A stretch of 64,000 nt of DNA from contig NZ_FQUS01000001.1 in the NCBI RefSeq assembly GCF_900129315.1, positions 1-64,000 of the forward strand, read 5' to 3'. Positions 35,335 through 46,042 of this stretch are shown piece after piece (positions within the stretch are counted from its first letter, which is position 1; each line of letters begins with the position of its first letter). The notes under the pieces were generated by a model. That model made no database searches. It worked only from the letters and a program-made list of their open reading frames with translations, and was not told where the DNA came from. Made by a program: the position numbers and the translations under genes. This DNA is from Fodinibius roseus. Its GTDB lineage: Bacteria > Bacteroidota > Rhodothermia > Balneolales > Balneolaceae.

Positions 35335-36963
35335 GTGAATACTCATCAGATAACAGCGGTTTTAGCCCGCGCGGCCCTGGCCGTGGCGCTTCTGATCTCC
35401 GGCTGTGCCACCCCATCCTCCCCGACGGGCGGTCCGCGGGATGAAGAAGGTCCCACAATTGTCAGGACCGAACCGGAGACCGGCACCACGAATTTCAGCG
35501 AACGGAGTATCGTCTTCCATTTTTCGGAGTTCGTAGAGCGTTCCTCCCTGCCGCAGGCGATCGTGGTGGAGCCGGATATCGGCATCGAGTATGAGCTGGA
35601 CTGGGGACGAAAGTCGGTGGAGGTGGTATTCACCCGGGATATTCCCGATTCCACCACACTGATCGTGACCATTGAAACGGAACTCCGGGATACGAACGGG
35701 AATGATATGGCGTCTTCGCATAAAACAGCGGTTTCGACAGGATCCGAAATTGATGAGGGCAAGCTTTTTGGCCGGGTGATTGATGCCAAAACGGGCGAAG
35801 GCAATGAAGATCAGCGTATTTTGCTCTATCGCGAGCCGGTGGACCTCACCCGGACCGCCAACTATATCGCTTCCACGGATACCAGCGGCTCCTTCCAGTT
35901 TGAATACCTGAGCCCGGGCCGGTACAAAGCTTTCTGGGTGGACGATCGCAACCGCAATAAAATATGGGAACCCGCTCAGGAGCGGGCCCAGCCCTTTAGC
36001 CGGGAGTTTATGGAACTTGCCAAAGCCGGGGAAGATACGCTGGGAACGATCTTTGTGACGGCTGTTGATACGACGAAGCCTGTGTTGCAGGGCGTGGGAC
36101 TTTTTTCATCCCGGCGAATGCGAATGCGTTTCAGCGAGAATATCCAGCTGACGGACAGCTCGGCTCTTAGTGTCACGGACACCTTGGGGAATGCCCTGGC
36201 CGAAGCCGTCCCGCTCTATATACCGCCCGATGACCCTTTCGTCCTGTTTGCCCACAGCGAGCAGGCATTGTCAGAATCGCAAAGCTATTCCCTTGATATC
36301 CGGGGAATTGTGGATGAATTTGGCAACGGAGCGGCCGGGTATTCCCAGACGTTTACCGGATCGGCCCAGGAAGATACCACCATACAGCGCATTATCACCC
36401 GCAATAACCTGACCGGTTATTATCCTACCGATACGGTGGAAGTCATCTACGCCAAACCGATTGAAGCGTCGACTATAAGGGATTCCCTGAAGGTGGTCGA
36501 GGGATCGGAGCTGGTGGAGTCGTGGCAGAGGGTGGAAATACGGGATAATATATTGAAGATCGCCCCGGACAGCCTCTGGCAGGAAAACCTGGATTACGAA
36601 CTGCGGATATGGGACCCCATTATTGAGGATTACCGCAAATTACAGCCCCGGATTTGGAACAGATCGCAGTTGGGTCGAATTAATATAGTGGCAGAAGACA
36701 CGACGAAAGAGAACATTGTCCTGCAAATCAGGAATGAGGAATCGGATATCAGGCGGGATACGGTCTTTACCGGCGAGGCCGAAATCGGTTCGCTGCCGGC
36801 GTTCAATTATACGGTCATCGCTTACCGGGACCAAAACGGGAACGGGCAATGGGATTTTGGACAGGTTTCTCCTTTCCGGGCCCCCGAACCGTATTTCATC
36901 CAGCGGGAGGTTCCGGTGGAAGAAGGCATGACGGGTGACCTGACAATCTCGTTTTCACGGTAA
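35335..36963 (+). CDS. Ig-like (Big_5) lipoprotein
   Basis: 542 residues from GTG at 35335. Lipobox LLISGC with Cys24, then TPSSPTGGPRDEEGP, typical of this Bacteroidota family. Residues about 37-135 form a Big_5/Ig-like domain (GPTIVRTEPETGTTNFSERS, VFHFSEFVERSSL). Near 150-230 lies a carboxypeptidase-regulatory-like unit (TSGSFQFEYLSPGRYKAFWV, DDRNRNKIWEP), with a second such motif near the C-terminus (YRDQNGNGQWDFG). Likely outer-membrane anchored and facing the periplasm; role unknown. The GC-rich flank of the second accessory block starts here. Confidence 0.85.
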   Translation: MNTHQITAVLARAALAVALLISGCATPSSPTGGPRDEEGPTIVRTEPETGTTNFSERSIVFHFSEFVERSSLPQAIVVEPDIGIEYELDWGRKSVEVVFTRDIPDSTTLIVTIETELRDTNGNDMASSHKTAVSTGSEIDEGKLFGRVIDAKTGEGNEDQRILLYREPVDLTRTANYIASTDTSGSFQFEYLSPGRYKAFWVDDRNRNKIWEPAQERAQPFSREFMELAKAGEDTLGTIFVTAVDTTKPVLQGVGLFSSRRMRMRFSENIQLTDSSALSVTDTLGNALAEAVPLYIPPDDPFVLFAHSEQALSESQSYSLDIRGIVDEFGNGAAGYSQTFTGSAQEDTTIQRIITRNNLTGYYPTDTVEVIYAKPIEASTIRDSLKVVEGSELVESWQRVEIRDNILKIAPDSLWQENLDYELRIWDPIIEDYRKLQPRIWNRSQLGRINIVAEDTTKENIVLQIRNEESDIRRDTVFTGEAEIGSLPAFNYTVIAYRDQNGNGQWDFGQVSPFRAPEPYFIQREVPVEEGMTGDLTISFSR

Positions 36964-37095
36964 TTCAAGCAGCACAACCCGAATTATTCACAAAGTTGAT
37001 AGTATTTACATATTACGTTATTGTTTTTAAGTCAGTAACAGGAAATCAAACATAGCTCAAATTCGGGTGTTTGCCCAAAGCTGCGAAATTTATCT

Positions 37096-37176
37096 GCAGG
37101 CTTCGTTAAAGCTAAAATGCCGTACTCACCGTACCAGTGTACGTTTCCGCCGTCATTTCATCTTTGCCTTGCCTGC
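37096..37176. repeat. Long imperfect inverted repeat in intergenic DNA
   Basis: GCAGGCTTCGTTAAAGCTAAAATG at 37096-37119 pairs imperfectly with 37154-37176 (CATTTCATCTTTGCCTTGCCTGC); a smaller pair CGTAC/GTACG lies inside at 37121 and 37139. It fills much of the 259-base gap before mprF. It resembles dispersed extragenic palindromes, or could be a structured leader; no known RNA family was recognised. Confidence 0.5.
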
Positions 37177-37225
37177 AACCAAATTTCTTGGTGAATAATC
37201 CGGGATAACCTCTTAACGGTTTTTG

Positions 37226-39826
37226 ATGAAGAAGATTCTCAAAAAATTAACGCCGTTTATCAGCATTATTTTTTTCGGCTTTGCCCTGTGGTACCTGGAC
37301 CAGGAGCTCCGGCATTACCAGATCTCTGAGATCACCGCTCAGCTCTCGGAAATTCCGAATCTTTATATCCTGATTTCCCTGATCCTCTCGTTTTTGAGTT
37401 ACGTCATTTTGACCGGCTACGATGCGCTGGGACTGGAGTATATCGGGGAGCGGTTGGAAGCGGGTAAAATCATACGGGCAGGCTATGTGGGCTATGCGTT
37501 CAGTCATAATATGGGGATGGCGCTTCTCACCGGGGGATCGATCCGGTACCGGATTTACTCGGCCTGGGGCTTTTCGGGCATGCAGGTGACCCAGATTGTC
37601 GGCTTTAGTGCTTTTACGCTCTGGATCGGCTTCTGTGCGGTAGGGGGACTGGCGCTCCTGTTTGCCACCCCTGAGATGCCCGGCGAGGTGGTGGTCCCCT
37701 ACCTGTCGTTTCGGGTCCTGGGCATGTTGTTGCTGCTGATGGTCGTGGGATATGTCTGGGCCAGCGCGAAAGTACGGAAAGAGCTCACCTATAACGATTG
37801 GTCCTTCACCTTTCCTGATCTGAAACTGGCGGTGAAGCAGGTAGCGATTGCTTCGGTCGACTGGCTGATGGCGGCCGCGGTCCTGTATGTGCTGCTCCCG
37901 GAGGGGGAAATCAGTTTTTTTAGTTTTGTGGGCATCTTCCTGCTCGCCCAGATAGCGGGACTTTTCAGCCAGGTGCCCGGGGGACTGGGGGTCTTTGAAT
38001 CGGTCATGCTGCTCTACCTGTCCAACTTTATGCCGGCCTCACAGGTGCTCGGCATTTTAGTGGTCTATCGCATTATTTATTACATTCTTCCCCTGCTGGT
38101 GGCGCTGATCGTGCTGGGCTACCAGGAGTACCAGGTGAACCGGGAGGCGGTTCAACAACTGGGCGAAAAAGCGACGGACTGGGTGCCCCGTGTGGTGCCG
38201 CAGGTCCTGAGTTTTTCAGTTTTTATCGGGGGCGCTATCCTGCTGTTCTCGGGCGCCCTGCCTTCGGAAGTGCCGAGGATGCAGTGGCTCCAGCACGCCA
38301 TCCCGCTGCCGGTCATTGAGATGTCCCACTTTTTTGCAAGCCTCGTGGGGGCGGCCCTGCTGGTCCTGGCCGGCGCCCTGCAGCGCCGGGTGGATGCCGC
38401 TTATCATCTGACCGTGGGACTGCTGGTTTTCGGGATTCTTTTTTCGCTGCTGAAGGGGGCCGATTACGAGGAAGCCTCCATACTGGCTGTGATGTTAACG
38501 GCCCTGATCTTTTGCCGTCAAGAGTTCCACCGCAAAACCTCACTTTTCTCCGGCCGGTATTCCGCGCAGTGGCTGACATTGATATTTATGGTGCTCATCA
38601 GTGCGGTCTGGTTGGGAGCGTTCGCCTACCAGCATGTGGAGTATCAAAGTGATCTCTGGTGGGAATTTACCCTGACGGGCGATGCCCCGCGCTACCTGCG
38701 CGCCATGGTGGCGGCCTTTGGCTTCGCCGTCATCATCGGGTTGATCAAGCTTCTGCGTCCCAATCGTCCCGATATCTCCGCTGCCGGCAATGAGATCGAC
38801 CGGGCGAAAGAAATTATCGCAGAATCGGACCGGGTGCTGAGTAACCTGGCCCTGCTCGGGGATAAGGAGCTGCTTTTCAGCGAATCCCGCCGCTCGTTTG
38901 TGATGTTCAGGAGAGAGGGACGGAGCTGGATTGTGCTGGGCGATCCCGTGGGTCCCCCGGAAGAGGCGGAAGAACTGATTTGGCAGTTCTGCGAACATTG
39001 CTCGGAGTCCCAGGCAAAACCGGTTTTTTACCAGGTGGGCAGCGATTACCTGGAGTACTATATGGACCTGGGGCTTACCTTCTTCAACATTGGGGAAGAG
39101 GGACGGGTCGACCTCACCTCGTTTAATGAAACAACTCCCGATCCTGCTATCCGGGATAACCACCGGCAGCTGTCGGAGGCCGGGTACGAGTGGGAACTGC
39201 TCCTCCCCGGACAGGTGTCCCCCTTGATTTCAACTTTGCAAAGGATTTCTGATGAAAGCCTGAAAAATCGTAAACGCAGAGAGACCGGTTTTGCCGTGGG
39301 ACATTTTAATGAGCAGTACCTGAAGAACTTTCCGGTCGCCCTGGTCCGGGAAGGGGGACGTCCGGTGGCGTTCTCCAATATTTTACGAAGCGGCCACCAG
39401 GAAGAGATTTCTACCGATCTGCTGCGCTACCGGTCGCAGGTGCCTCACCGCATCATTGACTTTATGATGGTAGAGGCGATGGTGTGGGGACATGAGCAGG
39501 GATATCGATGGTTTAACCTGGGACTGGCGCCCTTTTCGGGCAGGGATGAGCACTATTTTTCCTCCCGCTGGAATACGGTGGCGAATTTTGTGTATACCTA
39601 TGGCGAGAATCTCTATGGCTACAGGACGGTTCGCGCCTATAAAGAAAAATTTCACCCGGAGTGGAGTCCGAACTATCTCGTTTGTCCCGCCGGCCTGGGC
39701 ATGCCGCGTACCCTCTCAAACCTTGCAAGGGTAGTCTCCGGTGGATTTTCAAATCCGCTGAGCGGCAAGATAGAGGGATCATCCCTGAAGGAGAAGGAAA
39801 AGCAGCAGGGTATCTCCGGTCCATAG
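37226..39826 (+). CDS. mprF: Phosphatidylglycerol lysyltransferase/flippase
   Basis: 866 residues from the ATG at 37226 (a TTG one codon earlier is unlikely). The N-terminal half has many membrane helices including SHNMGMALLTGGSIRYR and QIAGLFSQVPGGLGVFESVM, the flippase part (UPF0104-like). The C-terminal third, with FVMFRREGRSWIVLGDPVGP, ETGFAVGHFNEQYL and WFNLGLAPFSGRDEH, is the DUF2156 synthase domain that moves an aminoacyl group (lysine or alanine) from tRNA to phosphatidylglycerol. It lowers the negative surface charge and protects from cationic peptides. Full length for the family. Confidence 0.93.
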   Translation: MKKILKKLTPFISIIFFGFALWYLDQELRHYQISEITAQLSEIPNLYILISLILSFLSYVILTGYDALGLEYIGERLEAGKIIRAGYVGYAFSHNMGMALLTGGSIRYRIYSAWGFSGMQVTQIVGFSAFTLWIGFCAVGGLALLFATPEMPGEVVVPYLSFRVLGMLLLLMVVGYVWASAKVRKELTYNDWSFTFPDLKLAVKQVAIASVDWLMAAAVLYVLLPEGEISFFSFVGIFLLAQIAGLFSQVPGGLGVFESVMLLYLSNFMPASQVLGILVVYRIIYYILPLLVALIVLGYQEYQVNREAVQQLGEKATDWVPRVVPQVLSFSVFIGGAILLFSGALPSEVPRMQWLQHAIPLPVIEMSHFFASLVGAALLVLAGALQRRVDAAYHLTVGLLVFGILFSLLKGADYEEASILAVMLTALIFCRQEFHRKTSLFSGRYSAQWLTLIFMVLISAVWLGAFAYQHVEYQSDLWWEFTLTGDAPRYLRAMVAAFGFAVIIGLIKLLRPNRPDISAAGNEIDRAKEIIAESDRVLSNLALLGDKELLFSESRRSFVMFRREGRSWIVLGDPVGPPEEAEELIWQFCEHCSESQAKPVFYQVGSDYLEYYMDLGLTFFNIGEEGRVDLTSFNETTPDPAIRDNHRQLSEAGYEWELLLPGQVSPLISTLQRISDESLKNRKRRETGFAVGHFNEQYLKNFPVALVREGGRPVAFSNILRSGHQEEISTDLLRYRSQVPHRIIDFMMVEAMVWGHEQGYRWFNLGLAPFSGRDEHYFSSRWNTVANFVYTYGENLYGYRTVRAYKEKFHPEWSPNYLVCPAGLGMPRTLSNLARVVSGGFSNPLSGKIEGSSLKEKEKQQGISGP

Positions 39827-40254
39827 GTTCAAAATGATCTTCGGCTAATAAGCTAATAAAAAATATCAGATAACCAACCGCAAGGAGCTTGCCGGATGTA
39901 GTGGACGCGACGATTTGAGCTCAATAAAAAGCTGTGAATTTCTTATCTTAACCGAACAGGCTGTTGACTGCTGAATGGTTATAGGTTAGCTATATTTCTG
40001 TACAACCTTTTCAATTCAATATTTATACAACCTGGGGCGTTAGAAAGGCAGCAGATATGGATATCTCAAGCAGCCGGAGACAGACAGGCAGGCAGGTGAT
40101 CCGGCAGCTCCTGGAATCACGCTGGTCCCGGGTCCGACTCAACCCGAAAAGGGATTATCGGGACCTCAACTGATGTAAGGTATGGTTGTATGTGAATCAT
40201 GATAATTTCTCGATATGAAGCTTTAAGAAAAAATCTATGCCAAAAACATGACCT
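39827..40254. other. Intergenic stretch before icmF
   Basis: 428 bases. The only frame with a start of any size (40057-40173) encodes 38 Arg-rich residues (MDISSSRRQTGRQVIRQLLE) of no known family and may be chance. No terminator or clear promoter seen. Confidence 0.4.
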
Positions 40255-43200
40255 ATGTCTGAAGATACGATGACATCAGAAAAAACCTCCGAAACCGTTG
40301 GCGAAGGTCCCCCGGAAATCAACTCCCCCGCTGAAGTCCAGGAGAAAACCGGGGACCGTCAGGCCGATATTTATAAAGCGGAACACCCGATCCGTTTTGT
40401 GACGGCCGCCAGTCTTTTTGACGGACATGATGCCAGCATTAATATCATGCGTCGCATCCTGCAGAGCAGCGGCACCGAAGTCATTCACCTGGGACACAAC
40501 CGGTCGGTGCGGGAGATCGTGAACTGCGCCATCCAGGAGGATGTGCAAGGCATTGCCGTCAGCTCGTATCAAGGGGGACATATGGAATACTTTAAGTATA
40601 TGGTCGATCTGCTGGCCGAGCGCGGCGCCTCCCATATCAGGGTGTTCGGCGGCGGCGGTGGGGTCATCGTCGAAGAGGAGATCCGGGAGCTGCATGATTA
40701 TGGGGTGAGCCGGATTTTCTCGGTTGAAGATGGCAGTACCATGGGATTGCAGGGGATGGTCAATCACATGCTGGAGCAGTGCGATTTTGACACAGCTGAA
40801 CTGGAGGAGGTTGATGTCGGCCGGATCCGCGAGAAGGATCACAAGATCATGGGCCGTTGTATTTCGGCCCTCGAAAACGGACACAATGAGATGATCCGCT
40901 TCCGGGATGGCAAGCTGCTGGATGGACAGGGCCGCCCGGTGACCCCGCCGGAGACCGCTGCCCCCATCCCGGTCATCGGCATCACGGGCACGGGCGGGGC
41001 CGGGAAGAGCTCCCTTACCGATGAACTCATCCTTCGCTTTCTGACAGAATTTGAAAACCTGAGCATCGCCGTCATCTCCGTTGATCCCTCGAAAATACGA
41101 ACCGGCGGTGCCCTGCTGGGCGACCGCATCAGGATGAACAACCTGGACCCGGACCGGGTGTATATGCGGAGCCTTGCCACCCGCGCCTCCAACCGGGCGA
41201 CCAGCACCTCCGTTGCGGGAGCGATCGAAATGGGCAAAGCGGCCGGCTTCGACGTGGTCCTTGTGGAAACCAGCGGCATCGGTCAGGGGGATACGGAGAT
41301 CGTCCATATTTCTGATATTTCGCTGTATGTGATGACCAGCGAATACGGGGCGGCCACCCAGCTCGAAAAAATTAACATGCTGGACCTGGCGGATCTCGTT
41401 GTGCTTAACAAGTTTGAGAAGAAAGGCTCCCTCGATGCGCTTCGGGACATTCGCAAGCAGATGAAACGAAATCGCGGGGCGTGGGACCTCGATGCGGGTG
41501 ATATGCCGGTGTATCCCACTATTGCGGCCCAGTTTAATGACAAAGGGGTGAATCGCCTCTTTAAAGCGCTGGTCAATAAGATTAACGACTACTACCGGCT
41601 GGACTGGGAGCCGGCGATGTATACCAACCCGGAGCCGGCGGAGGATCTGCAGACCCAGGCGATTATCCCGGGCAAACGCCAGCGCTATCTCTCGGAAATT
41701 TCGGAAACCGTACGCGACTATCACCGGTGGACCGAAGAGCAGGTGGAGGCGGCTGACCGGCTGCACCAGGTGGAGGGGACGCTTGAGCAGGCCGCCCGGT
41801 GGGAGCCGGGAGGGGATGGAGAAGGAGAAACCGGCTTCAGGGACAAGCTTGAGAAGATGCGCGAGCACTGGCTCGGTGAGCTGGATGCCCGGTGCCGGCA
41901 GATCCTGGAGGACTGGGATGAGCGGTATGAGCAGTACCGACAGGAATATGTGGAGGTACAGATACGGGATAAAACCTTTAAAAACGAGATGTTCCGCGAG
42001 TCGCTGAGCGGACTGCAGGTCCCCCGGGTAGCCCTGCCTAAAACCCGGCACAAGGGAGAGCAGCTGAAATTCGCTCTCAAAGAAAACCTGCCGGGCTATT
42101 TCCCTTTTACCGCCGGGGTGTTTCCCTTCAAGCGCGAGGGGGAGGATCCTACCCGCATGTTTGCCGGGGAAGGGACGCCCGAGCGTACCAACAAACGGTT
42201 TCATTATCTGAGCGAGGGGATGCAGGCCGCCCGCCTTTCAACGGCCTTTGATTCGGTGACGCTGTATGGGGAAGACCCGGACCATCGTCCCGATATCTAC
42301 GGAAAGATCGGGAATTCGGGGGTCAGTATCTGTACGCTGGACGATATGAAGAAGCTATATTCCGGTTTTCAGCTGACTTCCCCCAAGACGTCGGTATCCA
42401 TGACGATTAATGGTCCCGCCCCGATGATTCTGGCGATGTTTATGAATGCCGCGGTCGACCAGGAAGTGGAGCGATACCTGAAGGAAAAGGGGCAGTGGGA
42501 GGAGGCCCGCCAAAAAATTCAAAAGCATTTCGATGAACGGGGCACGGCTCCCCCGCAGTACCGGGACGAGCTGCCCGGGACCAGTGACGGACTGGGACTG
42601 GGACTGCTGGGGATCTCCGGCGACCGGCTGGTCGATGAGCAGACGTATCAGCGCATCAGGGAGGAGACGCTCTCGGTGGTGCGGGGCACCGTTCAGGCGG
42701 ATATCCTCAAAGAGGACCAGGCCCAGAACACCTGTATTTTCTCCACGGAGTTTGCCCTGAAGATGATGGGAGACATCCAGCAGTATTTTACGGATCAGGA
42801 GGTGCGTAATTACTATTCGGTATCCATATCGGGCTATCATATTGCGGAGGCGGGGGCCAATCCGATCACGCAGGCGGCGTTCACGCTGGCCAACGGTTTT
42901 ACCTACGTGGAATACTATCTCTCCCGCGGCATGGATATCGATACCTTTGCCCATAATTTGTCCTTCTTTTTCAGCAACGGGCTCGACCCGGAATATGCGG
43001 TGATCGGCCGGGTGGCGCGGCGCATCTGGGCGGTGGCGATGCGGGAAAAATACGGCGCGAACAAGCGCTCCCAGAAGCTGAAATACCATATTCAGACCAG
43101 CGGCCGCTCGCTGCACGCCCGGGAGATACAGTTCAACGACATCCGCACGACGCTGCAGGCACTGCTGGCTGTTTATGATAACTGCAACTCCCTGCACACC

Positions 43201-43788
43201 AACGCCTATGACGAGGCGATCACGACACCGACCGAGGAGTCGGTCCGCCGTGCCCTGGCCATCCAGCTGATTATCAACAAGGAGATGGGGACGGCCAGGA
43301 ATGAGAATATCAACCAGGGCTCCTATTTTATCGAGGAGATGACCGATCTGGTGGAGGAGGCGATACTCTCCGAATTCGATCGTCTCACGGAACGGGGGGG
43401 CGTCCTCGGGGCGATGGAGCACATGTACCAGCGGGGCAAGATACAGGATGAAAGCCTGCGTTATGAATCCAAAAAACACAGCGGAGAGCTTCCCATTGTC
43501 GGGGTGAATACGTTCCGAAGTGAAAAGGGTGAGCACGCTGAAGAGGACAAAGAAGTGGATCTCATCCGCTCTACTACGGAAGAGAAGGAGCAGCAGATCG
43601 ACAGCCTGCAGTCCTTCCGCGACCGTAATGAAGAGGAAGCGGCAAAGGCCTTGGCACGGCTTAAACAGGTGGCCCGGGAGGACGGCAACATCTTTGAAGA
43701 ACTGATGGAGACCGTCAAGGTGGCTTCATTGGGACAAGTAACCGGTGCCCTGTATGAAGTGGGCGGGAAGTACCGCCGGAATATGTAG
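40255..43788 (+). CDS. icmF: Fused isobutyryl-CoA mutase (IcmF)
   Basis: 1177 residues in the IcmF order: B12-binding domain (about 45-185, [17 protein letters not shown] and [13 protein letters not shown]), MeaB-like GTPase chaperone (from about 243, [16 protein letters not shown] Walker [16 protein letters not shown]), a linker, and the substrate-binding TIM barrel (from about 590, [40 protein letters not shown]). It interconverts isobutyryl- and n-butyryl-CoA, or related branched acyl-CoAs, with adenosylcobalamin. All three parts look complete. It stands alone, with no acyl-CoA genes next to it. Confidence 0.93.
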   Translation: MSEDTMTSEKTSETVGEGPPEINSPAEVQEKTGDRQADIYKAEHPIRFVTAASLFDGHDASINIMRRILQSSGTEVIHLGHNRSVREIVNCAIQEDVQGIAVSSYQGGHMEYFKYMVDLLAERGASHIRVFGGGGGVIVEEEIRELHDYGVSRIFSVEDGSTMGLQGMVNHMLEQCDFDTAELEEVDVGRIREKDHKIMGRCISALENGHNEMIRFRDGKLLDGQGRPVTPPETAAPIPVIGITGTGGAGKSSLTDELILRFLTEFENLSIAVISVDPSKIRTGGALLGDRIRMNNLDPDRVYMRSLATRASNRATSTSVAGAIEMGKAAGFDVVLVETSGIGQGDTEIVHISDISLYVMTSEYGAATQLEKINMLDLADLVVLNKFEKKGSLDALRDIRKQMKRNRGAWDLDAGDMPVYPTIAAQFNDKGVNRLFKALVNKINDYYRLDWEPAMYTNPEPAEDLQTQAIIPGKRQRYLSEISETVRDYHRWTEEQVEAADRLHQVEGTLEQAARWEPGGDGEGETGFRDKLEKMREHWLGELDARCRQILEDWDERYEQYRQEYVEVQIRDKTFKNEMFRESLSGLQVPRVALPKTRHKGEQLKFALKENLPGYFPFTAGVFPFKREGEDPTRMFAGEGTPERTNKRFHYLSEGMQAARLSTAFDSVTLYGEDPDHRPDIYGKIGNSGVSICTLDDMKKLYSGFQLTSPKTSVSMTINGPAPMILAMFMNAAVDQEVERYLKEKGQWEEARQKIQKHFDERGTAPPQYRDELPGTSDGLGLGLLGISGDRLVDEQTYQRIREETLSVVRGTVQADILKEDQAQNTCIFSTEFALKMMGDIQQYFTDQEVRNYYSVSISGYHIAEAGANPITQAAFTLANGFTYVEYYLSRGMDIDTFAHNLSFFFSNGLDPEYAVIGRVARRIWAVAMREKYGANKRSQKLKYHIQTSGRSLHAREIQFNDIRTTLQALLAVYDNCNSLHTNAYDEAITTPTEESVRRALAIQLIINKEMGTARNENINQGSYFIEEMTDLVEEAILSEFDRLTERGGVLGAMEHMYQRGKIQDESLRYESKKHSGELPIVGVNTFRSEKGEHAEEDKEVDLIRSTTEEKEQQIDSLQSFRDRNEEEAAKALARLKQVAREDGNIFEELMETVKVASLGQVTGALYEVGGKYRRNM

Positions 43789-43848
43789 GGTGGTGGGATA
43801 GATAGTCTGTTCCCCCAATGCTTTCCACTTATTTGGACAGGACTATAA

Positions 43849-43945
43849 GTTATGGAGCCACCGGGGTTTCAGTTGAGCTAAAACGGCTGGGTCGTGTCTC
43901 CCCTTGGTGGAGGGAATAACAGCAGCGACGCTGGGTCGGCCTAAA
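43849..43945. repeat. Possible degenerate extragenic repeat
   Basis: The gap before the esterase gene contains GAGCCACCGGGGTTTC and CTCCCCTTGGTGGAGGG, the latter a small inverted repeat (CTCC...GGAG). The wording resembles extragenic repeats seen in related genomes; there is no second copy in this window, so the call is tentative. Confidence 0.3.
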
Positions 43946-43988
43946 CGTTAATATGGATTTTTTAATCATAATGAATGACAGATGAACA

Positions 43989-44834
43989 ATGATTGTAAAA
44001 AGAGTATTTTTTTGGGGATTGTTGCTACTAATAGTCAGCTTTCCCGCTGTTTCCATGGCCCAGATTACCGATTTTAAGGCCCATACCTATGAGAACGGGG
44101 AGGGCAATGAGCTCAATTATCGCATGCTCAAGCCCGCCGGCTACGATTCGAGCAAGTCCTACCCGCTGGTGCTGTTCCTGCACGGGGCCGGGGAGCGCGG
44201 CAGCGATAACTTCAGTCAGCTCAAATGGGGCGTCCATCATTTTGCGGACCCCGGTTTCAGGGAACAATATCCCGCTTTTGTGGTGGCACCCCAGGTTCCG
44301 GAAGACGAGTACTGGTCCTGGCTCAACCTGGACCGTGATTCTACTTCTGCTTCTTCATTTGTGGCTCCCATGCGCGAGACGCCCACCCGGCCGATGCAGC
44401 TGACGATCGAGCTGCTCGACCAGCTGCAGGAGGAGTATGCGGTAGATGCGGATCGGCTATATGTGACGGGCCTGTCGATGGGAGGATTCGGAACGTTTGC
44501 CCTGATCGAACGATTTCCCGGCAAGTTTGCCGCAGCGGTACCGATCTGCGGGGGAGGGGATGCCGCCCGCGCTTTTTTGCTGAAAGAGATGCCTATCTGG
44601 GTTTTTCACGGGACAGAGGATCAGGCGGTGGATGTCCGGTACTCGCGGACGATGGTCGAGGCGATACAGCTGGCGGGTGGGAGCCCGGGATATACCGAGT
44701 ACCCGGATGCGGGACATGTTGAGGCCTGGGTTCAGGCCTACCGCGATCCGACGCTCTATGAGTGGATGTTCAGCAAAAGCAAGCAGGAAAGGAAGGAAAA
44801 GGGGAGTTCTCCAAATTATAATGACAAAGAATAA
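43989..44834 (+). CDS. Secreted alpha/beta-hydrolase (esterase/phospholipase-like)
   Basis: 281 residues. A Sec signal peptide ends SMAQ-I without a lipobox. YPLVLFLHGAGERGSDN is the oxyanion-hole region; YVTGLSMGGFGTFAL holds the nucleophile Ser (GxSxG); VFHGTEDQAVDVRYS the Asp; EYPDAGHVEAWVQAY the His. This is the prolyl-oligopeptidase-like/PHB-depolymerase-like esterase group. A periplasmic or secreted carboxyl-ester or feruloyl-type hydrolase is likely; substrate unknown. Five bases downstream starts a broken queD. Confidence 0.87.
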   Translation: MIVKRVFFWGLLLLIVSFPAVSMAQITDFKAHTYENGEGNELNYRMLKPAGYDSSKSYPLVLFLHGAGERGSDNFSQLKWGVHHFADPGFREQYPAFVVAPQVPEDEYWSWLNLDRDSTSASSFVAPMRETPTRPMQLTIELLDQLQEEYAVDADRLYVTGLSMGGFGTFALIERFPGKFAAAVPICGGGDAARAFLLKEMPIWVFHGTEDQAVDVRYSRTMVEAIQLAGGSPGYTEYPDAGHVEAWVQAYRDPTLYEWMFSKSKQERKEKGSSPNYNDKE

Positions 44835-44839
44835 CCAAG

Positions 44840-44947
44840 ATGCCTGCATGGACGCTGCATACCGAATTTAAATTTGATGCCGCTCATTTTCTGGAGGATT
44901 ATGATGGGAAATACGGGCGCATGCATGTTCCTTATTCGGCAAGATAA
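44840..44947 (+). pseudogene. queD: Truncated 6-carboxytetrahydropterin synthase (queD remnant)
   Basis: 35 codons read MPAWTLHTEFKFDAAHFLED and YDGKYGRMH, then an unrelated VPYSAR and stop. FDAAH with its zinc-binding His and YDGKYGRMH, which normally continues as GHNY, are the N-terminal hallmarks of QueD/PTPS. All later residues, including the other zinc ligands and the catalytic parts, are missing. The break lies at the 3' end of the opposing SIMPL gene. queE is 1.1 kb downstream, so an ancestral queD-queE neighbourhood seems to have been disrupted. Confidence 0.75.
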
Positions 44948-45663
44948 TACTCGATGGTAGAAACGACCCGGACGGTCTTGCGAATCTGTTTCTCCTCCTG
45001 AAGCATCGGGGCCTTATCCCGGGCAAGAATGACGAAGACCCCCTGGTTGGCACTGCGGATGCCGTTTAATTCGCTGCCCGAATCACGCGCAAACTGCTCG
45101 GCGGATCCCCGGGCATTTTTGGTGGCTTCTGCAATCATTTCCGGCTTAAGCTCCGTCAGCCCGTTGAACAGGTAGGTAGGTCCCCCGCCGGAGTACTGGC
45201 TGTTGATGATCACGCCTGCCTCTACCAGGTCACCGATATCCTGGCTGGCCTCATCGATCTTTTCCACATCCTCGGACCGAACCATCAGGGTCTGTTCAAG
45301 GATAAAACGATTTTCGTACGGACCCGACTGGTACGATTGGGCGGTACGGTCCGTAACTTCAAGGTTCTGCAGCTCGATAGCCTCCGATGCAATACCGTGA
45401 TCTTCCAAGAAGGACTGGATATTATTTTGATCCTGCCTGATTTTACGCTGTACGGCATCGAGGTTGTTTCCGGCCGCGACAAACCGGATCGGCCACAGGG
45501 CTATATCCGCCATCACGTCCCGTTCAGATACGCCTTTGACGGTGACATAGCGGTCGCCGCTTCGGGCTTCCACAAACCCATCGCCGATGAACCAGCCGCC
45601 GAGCGCTATACCGGTGGCCACGAATAGGGCAAAAATGAGATTGTTTTGAGAAGTGGTACGCAT
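44932..45663 (-). CDS. SIMPL (DUF541) domain protein
   Basis: 243 residues. An N-terminal membrane or signal helix (NLIFALFVATGIALGGWFIG) is followed by YVTVKGVSERDVMADIALWP, the start of the SIMPL domain, with QNLEVTDRTAQSYQ and the C-terminal GSELNGIRSANQGVFVIL. SIMPL proteins form periplasmic or membrane-attached oligomers of unclear, possibly protective, function. Its 3' end overlaps the queD stump, suggesting it entered or expanded there. It is divergent from queE across a 379-base gap. Confidence 0.9.
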   Translation of the reverse strand: MRTTSQNNLIFALFVATGIALGGWFIGDGFVEARSGDRYVTVKGVSERDVMADIALWPIRFVAAGNNLDAVQRKIRQDQNNIQSFLEDHGIASEAIELQNLEVTDRTAQSYQSGPYENRFILEQTLMVRSEDVEKIDEASQDIGDLVEAGVIINSQYSGGGPTYLFNGLTELKPEMIAEATKNARGSAEQFARDSGSELNGIRSANQGVFVILARDKAPMLQEEKQIRKTVRVVSTIEYYLAE

Positions 45664-46042
45664 GATGTTGAACGCTTTTATGGGTTGAACTGACGAATAG
45701 CCACAGGGTTACCGGCCGTTGTATTTCATGCTTATGATAGCAAGGATCCTTCATAAAGACAAGATGTGATTTAACGCGACGACCGTACTTCTAACCGGAA
45801 GGGTATAGATCGCAAATCGAAATGGGTCACTCTGCTGCAAAAAATAAAAAATCCTAACCGGCGAAGAAGAGATTGCTGTGTGGCTTAATGAATATCCGAA
45901 ACAGTGCCGCCCTGGCTTCGCCCACAAGAGATCCGGCCACCCGATTGGCGGGTGCAGAATTATAGATATGCATTTACGGTTCTAATTATCTTAAATAATG
46001 GCTATTTTTAGACGCACAGATCATTAAGGCAAAACTTGTTAC
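45664..46042. other. Divergent intergenic region between SIMPL gene and queE
   Basis: 379 bases that should hold promoters for both divergent genes. No riboswitch of the preQ1 type was recognised by eye. A GC-rich patch at 45855-45955 differs from its AT-rich surroundings and could be a relic, but no family was recognised in any frame. Confidence 0.4.

Noticed and set aside
40057-40173. 38-residue Arg-rich ORF before icmF
   Set aside because: Short, no family, no ribosome-binding site; probably chance.
43989-44834. Dipeptidyl peptidase assignment for the esterase
   Set aside because: The catalytic triad fits, but there is no beta-propeller domain and the length matches small secreted esterases.
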